From: Babylonia areolata
Taxonomy: Eukaryota > Mollusca > Gastropoda > Neogastropoda > Buccinidae
Direction of reading: 5' to 3'
Assembly (NCBI RefSeq): GCF_041734735.1
Contig: NC_134882.1
Location: forward strand, 21,197,265 to 21,261,264
Length of the DNA: 64,000 nt
Below, in pieces: positions 58,213 through 64,000 of the stretch. A model generated the notes under the pieces. It was not told where the DNA came from, searched no databases, and saw only the letters and a program-made list of their open reading frames with translations. Both the position numbers and the translations under genes were made by a program. Numbering within the stretch: position 1 is the first letter of the stretch; each line of letters starts with the position of its first letter.

Positions 58213-59498
58213 GCCCGTCGCCCACGGGGCGTCAGCGTCCGCCGCGCATCATTTTTTGATGCCTCGCTACATTATCGCGCGGACGATTGAAACCTGTCGC
58301 GTGGCGTGTCACTCGCACACGCGCGACAAATCTCCCCAGGCATCACGCATCACGCTCCATATTTGGAAAGTCACGTGCTGTCAGTGTCGCCCTGACGATA
58401 ATTTATTGTTGATACTGAAGAGGAAATTATGGTTGACTGTTGCCATGAAAATACCACTCACTTTTTCCGAGCAAGAAACGAAGTTTTTTTGTTGTTTTTG
58501 ATGATGTTGTTATTTTTTTGTTTTGTTTTTTACATTTGAAATGGGGCAACAGCAAGATATAACATCCTTTTGTTGTTTTATATACTGTTTGTTTCTTTAT
58601 TTTCTTTTGACGTTTTTTTTTTCAAATACTCTGATCACCACATTTCCTTGAATTTATTCATCACACACCTTATCCAGTTTATTTGTTTATTAGTTATTAT
58701 TCAGTCAATTTTCCATGCCGCGATGATATTGACATTCATTGCAAAATCAATCATTTAATCAATCAGTCACTCACCAGTCACTATGTTAATTGTTACATCA
58801 ATCAAATTATCTCTCATCTGTTAACTGTCTCAAACAATGTAATGAAATAAAATCTGTGTTGTATAGCATGCCATTTTGTCTATTCATCCATGCAATTAGA
58901 TAAACTGGATAAACTTATCATAGTTCATACTTATATATTCATTTATATGTATTCACTGATTTCATTTTATTCACTTCATGTATAAGTCATCAACATTTTA
59001 TTTATAAATATGAAACTGCATTTATTCATTATTTCATTTCATTTGTTTACTACTAAATTGTTGACCTGTTTTAATTTTATCATTATTTTGCTTATTTTGC
59101 TTCTTTGCCATCCAGTTTTCACTGAATATATTCTGCATTGTATTTGTTTATCTAATATTGTACTATTCCTTATACAAGTCTATCTGTCCAACTGTCTGTC
59201 TGTCCTTAATAATCTGTTTAATGATTCATGCATTTACTTCTTAATTTACTTGTACTTAATCACTCATTCCAAATATTTGACATGACTAGATGAACTATAA
59301 CAATTTATACTCTTGACTGATTGTTCATTTATTTCATTTAAAAAAAAATTCATTTATTTATTTTAAGAATCTGTTTCTATTACACTGGAAATAACAAAAA
59401 CATTACATGGTATGCAACAGACACTTGGCTACAGAATTTTCCTGTCTTGGTGACCAGACACAACCATAGTGTGCAGAATCACAAATAAACAAATCTAC
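58213..59498. other. AT-rich gene-free stretch; possible DNA-transposon end at its left
   Basis: 58210-58345 begins aaggcccgtcgcccacgggg and is GC-rich with CGCG motifs, in the style of a MITE terminal repeat, but no matching opposite end was found. The rest to 59498 is AT-rich with no recognisable gene. Confidence 0.4.
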
Positions 59499-59502
59499 TT
59501 TT

Positions 59503-59570
<68 letters not shown>

Positions 59571-59580
59571 CAGTCAGGTC

Positions 59581-59618
<38 letters not shown>
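59499..59618. repeat. (AC)n and two (TA)n tracts
   Basis: (AC) at about 59504-59557 runs into (AT). After 15 bases of tcagtcaggtcagat a second (AT) tract follows to about 59617. Confidence 0.95.
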
Positions 59619-59624
59619 GCTACT

Positions 59625-62270
59625 GGTAACCTGGATCCCAGTACTACCTGTCACAGGATCGAATTGCAGGCGACTAAACCAGCACCCCCACCAGTCCTCT
59701 CAGGAGGATGGTGAGGAAGGTGGCTTGACACCCTGGTGGAAATAAATGACCCATCAAAGGGCGCCAGCTCTGGACAGCTACCTGCGGTCACCTAGCTAAG
59801 GGATTAAACCCCGACAGAAAATCCGGTGCGGGGCCCCTAAGGCGGTTGGATGGCAAACTTTGTCACTTTCCGGCAGCTCCTGCGGCCGCGTTGGCACCAA
59901 AACGTAACAGCCTTGATGTTCCTTTGGATCTGTCAGCCAGGTGGAGAGGGGGACAAGCTGCATGAGCAACAGCCTGTCTTCCACATTACATCGCCCAGGC
60001 TTATATCTGTCCATCCATCCACAAACACCTTGCACCTAAAACCCGGAGAGGACACTCCAGCTTCGCTACTAGCACTAGCGTCGGAACAACACGTGAAGCA
60101 ACAGCGTAGAGTCGACGCCAGGGGTTGCTTTTGACGGTGGGAGGGACCCTCGCGTCCTACTGGACAGCTACCGCCCGCCCAAGCTGGGCAGCCCCCAGCC
60201 AATTAGGTGCTGTCCCGCCACGACCTGCCTTCTTCGATGGGTGTATGAAGATTAGGGGAATATCCGGCAAGCAGGTCGTTAATTTCCGCACCAGGCGAAA
60301 AGAAAACTTCAAGAAACGGATCAACAATGAAACTGGCCTGTTGGAATGTCCGGACAATGATGCCTGGGCTCTCCCAAGATCTGCAAGACATCAGTGACGC
60401 CAGAAAGACGGCCGTCATAAACAGAGACTAAAATTAATGTGGACATTGCCACTCTGCAGGAACATGGCTGGCTGACTCAGGAACACTAAACGAGAGGGAC
60501 TACACTTTCTTCTGGCAAGGAAAGAGCTCTGATGCCCCAAGAGAGTACGGAGTACGCTTTGCAGTCAGGAACAGCCTGTTGAATATGATCGAACTAGGCA
60601 GCGGCGGTTCAGAACGACTCCTGACTCTCCGCCTCAACACCTCCGAAGGCTATGTCACTCTTGTCAGCGCATATGCTCCAACTCTGTCCGCCTCGCCAGA
60701 CGCCAAGGATGAGCTCTATGAAAATCTCGCATCAACCATAAGGAACATCCCCAGGACAGAACAACTTGTTCTCCTGGGCGACTTCAATGCCAGAGTGGGT
60801 GCAGACAACGATTCGTGGCCTCCTGTCTTGGTTCCTTTGGAGTGGGGAAAATGAATGAGAACGGACAGCGACTACTTGAGTTTTGTACCTGCCATGAACT
60901 GTGCATCGCCAACTCCTTCTTCAAGACGAAGCCCCAACACAAAGTCTCCTGGAGGCACCCGCACTCAAACCATTGGCACCAACTGGATCTGATCCTAGTA
61001 AGAGAAGCTGCCATCAAAAACCTTCTCCACACTCCCTCTTACCACAGCGCAGACTGCGACACGGACCACTCTCTGGTATGCTGCAAGATCAGACTGCAAC
61101 CAAAGAAGTTCCACTGCTCAAAGAAACAAGGGAACTCTCGCATTGACGTCAGCAAGATGTCTCAGCCAGACCCTGTAGAACAGTTCGCAGAGGCCTTTGA
61201 GAGAGAAATCGATGCATTGCAGCCCAGAGACTCTGCCACAGAAAGATGGGAAACGCTACGAGACACCATGCACCGCATTGCTATGGCCACCTTTGGGAAG
61301 AAAACCGCAAAGTACCACGACTGGTTTGAGGCCAAATCATCAGAGATGACTCCCAGTATTGAGGCCAAGTGCACTGTACTCACCGAGTACAAACAGTCAC
61401 TCAGTGAGAAGAACCTGCAAATCCTCAGGGCCGCCAGGAGTAAGGTTCAGCTTAACGCCAGGCGATGTGCAAATGAGTACTGGACAGAGCTCAGTGAAGA
61501 GATACAGAATGCTGCTGAAAGAGGCAACATCCGAGGGATGTATGATGGCATCAAGAAAGCACTGGGACCAACACAGAGCAAGGCTGTCCCCCTCAAATCG
61601 TCCACTGGGGAAGTAATCAACGATCCTAGCCAGCAGATGGAGAGATGGGCGGAACACTACTCCGACCTCTACTCCACAGAAAACATGGTGTCCAACTCAG
61701 CCCTCGATGCCATCAAGTGCATGCCAGTCATGGAAGAACTTGACGCAGAGTCAGCTGAAGACAAACTCAGCAAGGCCATTAACAGCCTGACATCAGACAA
61801 GGCACCTAGCAGCGACGGAATTCCCCCAGACCTCATTAAACACTGCAAGACTACTCTTCTGCATCCTCTGCAAACAGTCCTCTGTCAGTGCTGGAATGAG
61901 GGAGGTGTACCACAGGACATGAGGGACGCCAAGATCATCACCCTGTACAAAAACAAGGGTGAAAGGAGCGACTGCAACAACTACAGAGGCATCTCGCTTC
62001 TCAGCATTGTAGGCAAAGTCTACGCTCTAATTCTAAGTCTAATTCGCCTGCAGAAACTGGACGAACGCGTTTACCCGGAATCACAGTGCGGTTTCCGAGC
62101 AGAGAGATCCACGGTAGACATGATCTTCTCCCTTCGCCAAATCCAGGAGAAGTGCAGAGAGCAGAGGATGCCCCTGTATGTCGCATTCATTGACCTCACC
62201 AAGGCCTTTGACCTAGTCAGCAGAGACGGCCTTTTCAGGGCTCTTCCAAAGATCGGCTGCCCCCCTAAAC
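59625..62270 (+). mobile_element. APE-type LINE (RTE-like EN-RT family, LINE E), lacking its 3' half
   Basis: A 5' leader (59625-60320) precedes an endonuclease: ACWNVRTMMPGLSQDLQD near 60333, GDFNARVG near 60778, WRHPHSNHWHQLDLILV near 60952 and CDTDHSLVCC near 61057. A 556-codon frame (60815-62485) covers the rest of the endonuclease, the linker and the start of RT: NNYRGISLLSIVGKVYA near 61976, QCGFRAERSTVDMIFSLRQI near 62085, FIDLTKAFDLVSRDGLF near 62186. It then leaves the family at about 62258-62270 (GCPPKL) and enters C-rich unrelated sequence. RT motifs B and C are absent. A base is missing near 60830 and stops occur near 60430. The clade is assigned from motif style only. Confidence 0.75.
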
Positions 62271-62339
62271 TGCCCACTTTGAGCTCGATGCACCCTCCCC
62301 CCCGCACCCCACACCCACGCCCCTCCCACCGTCTTCTTA

Positions 62340-62373
<34 letters not shown>

Positions 62374-63494
62374 GATAGCCGGTTATGTTGTCGGAGCTTG
62401 GTCGGCTATATATACACGGGAGAGCGGGGTGGGTGTGAAGCTGTGTGGGTTTTTGTTCTGGCATCTGGAACTTCTAATGCTCTAATATATTTTCTGCCTG
62501 ACCTCTCCACGATGTTGCTGGAAACAAAATCAGGAAAGCGCCCTTGTTCAATGGATGCACAGCGTCTGTTGGTTGTTCTTTTATGAACTGGCCTAGCTGG
62601 TGGTATGACCGGCACCGACCCCGCAACCACGCGTTTTAACCAGTTCAGTGTCAGAGAATTGTGTAAAAAAGAAGAAAAAAAGAAAAAGAAAAAAAAAGGG
62701 CTCTCCCCTTGCCAGGGAATTTTGAGAATTCGGGGATAATAAATCATACAAAATTCTAGCACAAAAGCTATGGGTGATAGAGAAAGAAAGTAAACGTTTT
62801 TGTGAAGGAAAATGAGTGTAGATTCCGCTTCTGCTGGGCTTTTAAAAAATTATTATTTTTATTTTTTATATTGTTTTTACCTAATTAGGTTGATTGTAGA
62901 TAACTGTTCAGGCATTTAAAGTCAAGATGATAATTTTTTATGCAACAAAAAAGTCTATTTCCACCTCTACATAATAACATCCATAAAGAAAACCAAAATA
63001 CAGCTAGAAATAGCATGCCTTTTATCAGATTATACCTGTAGAAGAAATTAAAACAGGCTATAAGTTTATAAAAACAAATCACAGCTTGTGCAGACATAAG
63101 TAAATCACTGTCCCAACAATGACAAACGTGGGTAAAGTCAATATTAAAGGTCAATCACCATCTTAGAAACTGAGCAGGTAAGCTTTTTAACGCTAAGAGC
63201 GTTGGCAGTCAGAGGGTGAAGTTCTTTGATGACAGTCACTCCTTTCAAGTTGCACTGGGCCGATTAATGTGTCTGCTGTGCATCCAGCTTGCCACATCTT
63301 CAAAGAAGTCAACCAGTTGATTCAACGATAAAAAGCGTGAAAAACCAAAAGCAGGTGATTCACGTCCAGTGCAGGTTCAACCCTGCGTTTCGTGAAAATC
63401 GTGGAGCATTGGCTGTTGTCGATCCTACAGTCTGCATTGAAATGTGAGCACACTCATTCCTAAAAGCCACGCCCCCTTCATGAAACTCTAGCTG
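62271..63494. other. Gene-free stretch
   Basis: C-rich then (TTTTC)n at 62340-62372, an A-rich tract at 62665-62698, and AT-rich unique sequence. No gene recognised. Confidence 0.5.
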
Positions 63495-64000
63495 ACATTC
63501 GACCAATCATCTTACATCACTCCTCTCCTTCTCCTTCCCTTCTTCCAACACTCGCTGCACGTCGGATGAACATGCACCCCCCACTACCCGCATGCTCCCT
63601 GACAGACCTTCCGCCCCATGATACACACAAAACATTCGACTTGCAAAACGCAAACGTCGCCAACTGGAAAGACGATGGCGATCAACAAAACTGCAAGTCC
63701 ACAATCAAATATTCCGAAAACAAGTAAATAAAGTCAAACATCTCGTCAGCGAAGACAAACTTCTTTTCTTCTCAAGTTCTCAATGCTACATCCACTAAAT
63801 CTCTTTACTCTGTCATGTCAAATCTTCTTGGAACTGCAAAAAAGACTCCTCTTCCTTCTGCCTACACTTTATCTGAACTCCCCAATGTCTTCTCTTTCTT
63901 TTTCGACAAAGTCCAAAATATTCGTACCATCTTAGACCAAGTGTCTTTCCAACCTGCTCATCCTGATCCTCAATTCAGCGGCACTCCTCTCCATTCCTTT
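63495..64000 (+). mobile_element. L2/CR1-like LINE fragment running off the right edge (LINE F)
   Basis: Encodes the endonuclease-RT linker typical of L2-like LINEs: RLAKRKRRQLERRWRSTKL (near 63633), VHNQIFRKQVNKVKHLVSED (near 63691), STKSLYSVMSNLLGTAKKTP (near 63795) and LPNVFSFFFDKVQNIRTIL (near 63877). At least one stop and one frame change are present. The RT would lie outside the window. Confidence 0.65.

Overview
Eukaryotic genomic DNA, most likely from a mollusc and probably a gastropod. The LINE families and the tRNA-derived SINEs built on a shared central domain resemble those I recall from caenogastropod genomes; this is an inference, because no database could be searched. There are no operons, rRNA genes, tRNA genes or CRISPR arrays. 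The window has three layers: one host gene, a dense graveyard of transposable elements, and about eleven long minisatellite arrays that together cover roughly 14.7 kb, near 23 percent of the sequence.

Host gene. I assembled a spliced model on the + strand from 20611 to 39812 with eight coding exons: 20611-20697, 23653-23791, 24086-24253, about 29629-29853, 32185-33657, 34486-34625, 37903-38141 and 39719-39812. All splice phases agree and the coding length is exactly 855 codons. The product would be a secreted protein: a signal peptide, a small cysteine-containing N-terminal domain, a long Thr/Pro-rich mucin-like region holding three copies of a DPWL...K...PF.L.W motif, and a C-terminal domain with 12 cysteines. 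I do not recognise the family. Its introns carry seven of the minisatellites and three SINE fragments, and two of those arrays abut splice sites.

Transposable elements. From left to right: a REL-endonuclease-type LINE 3' end (330-1247), with a second copy at 35735-37037; an I/Nimb-like LINE flanked by a 12-bp target-site duplication (1714-5518); a 4.4-kb nested palindrome (13897-18338) with a CR1-like LINE in its centre, itself hit by a TTAA-flanked MITE; SINEs at 23830, 29296, 39040, 44597 and 52095; a Ty3/Gypsy LTR fossil with both LTRs (43639-48649); an L2-like LINE (49985-52620); a gag-PR-IN LTR fossil (54090-55680, minus); a Penelope-like RT fragment (55681-56427, minus); a second CR1-like LINE (56485-58212, minus); an RTE-like endonuclease-RT LINE with its 5' end but no 3' half (59625-62270); and an L2-like LINE running off the right edge (63495-64000).

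Minisatellites. Arrays lie at about 5917-6535, 7198-9758, 10960-12580, 21036-21515, 22366-23370, 24255-26590, 26775-27530, 27545-29295, 30525-31430, 33731-34485 and 40690-42610. Their long open frames are by-products of repeat units lacking stop codons and are not called as genes. At least five unrelated arrays have two unit lengths that differ by exactly 4 bp.
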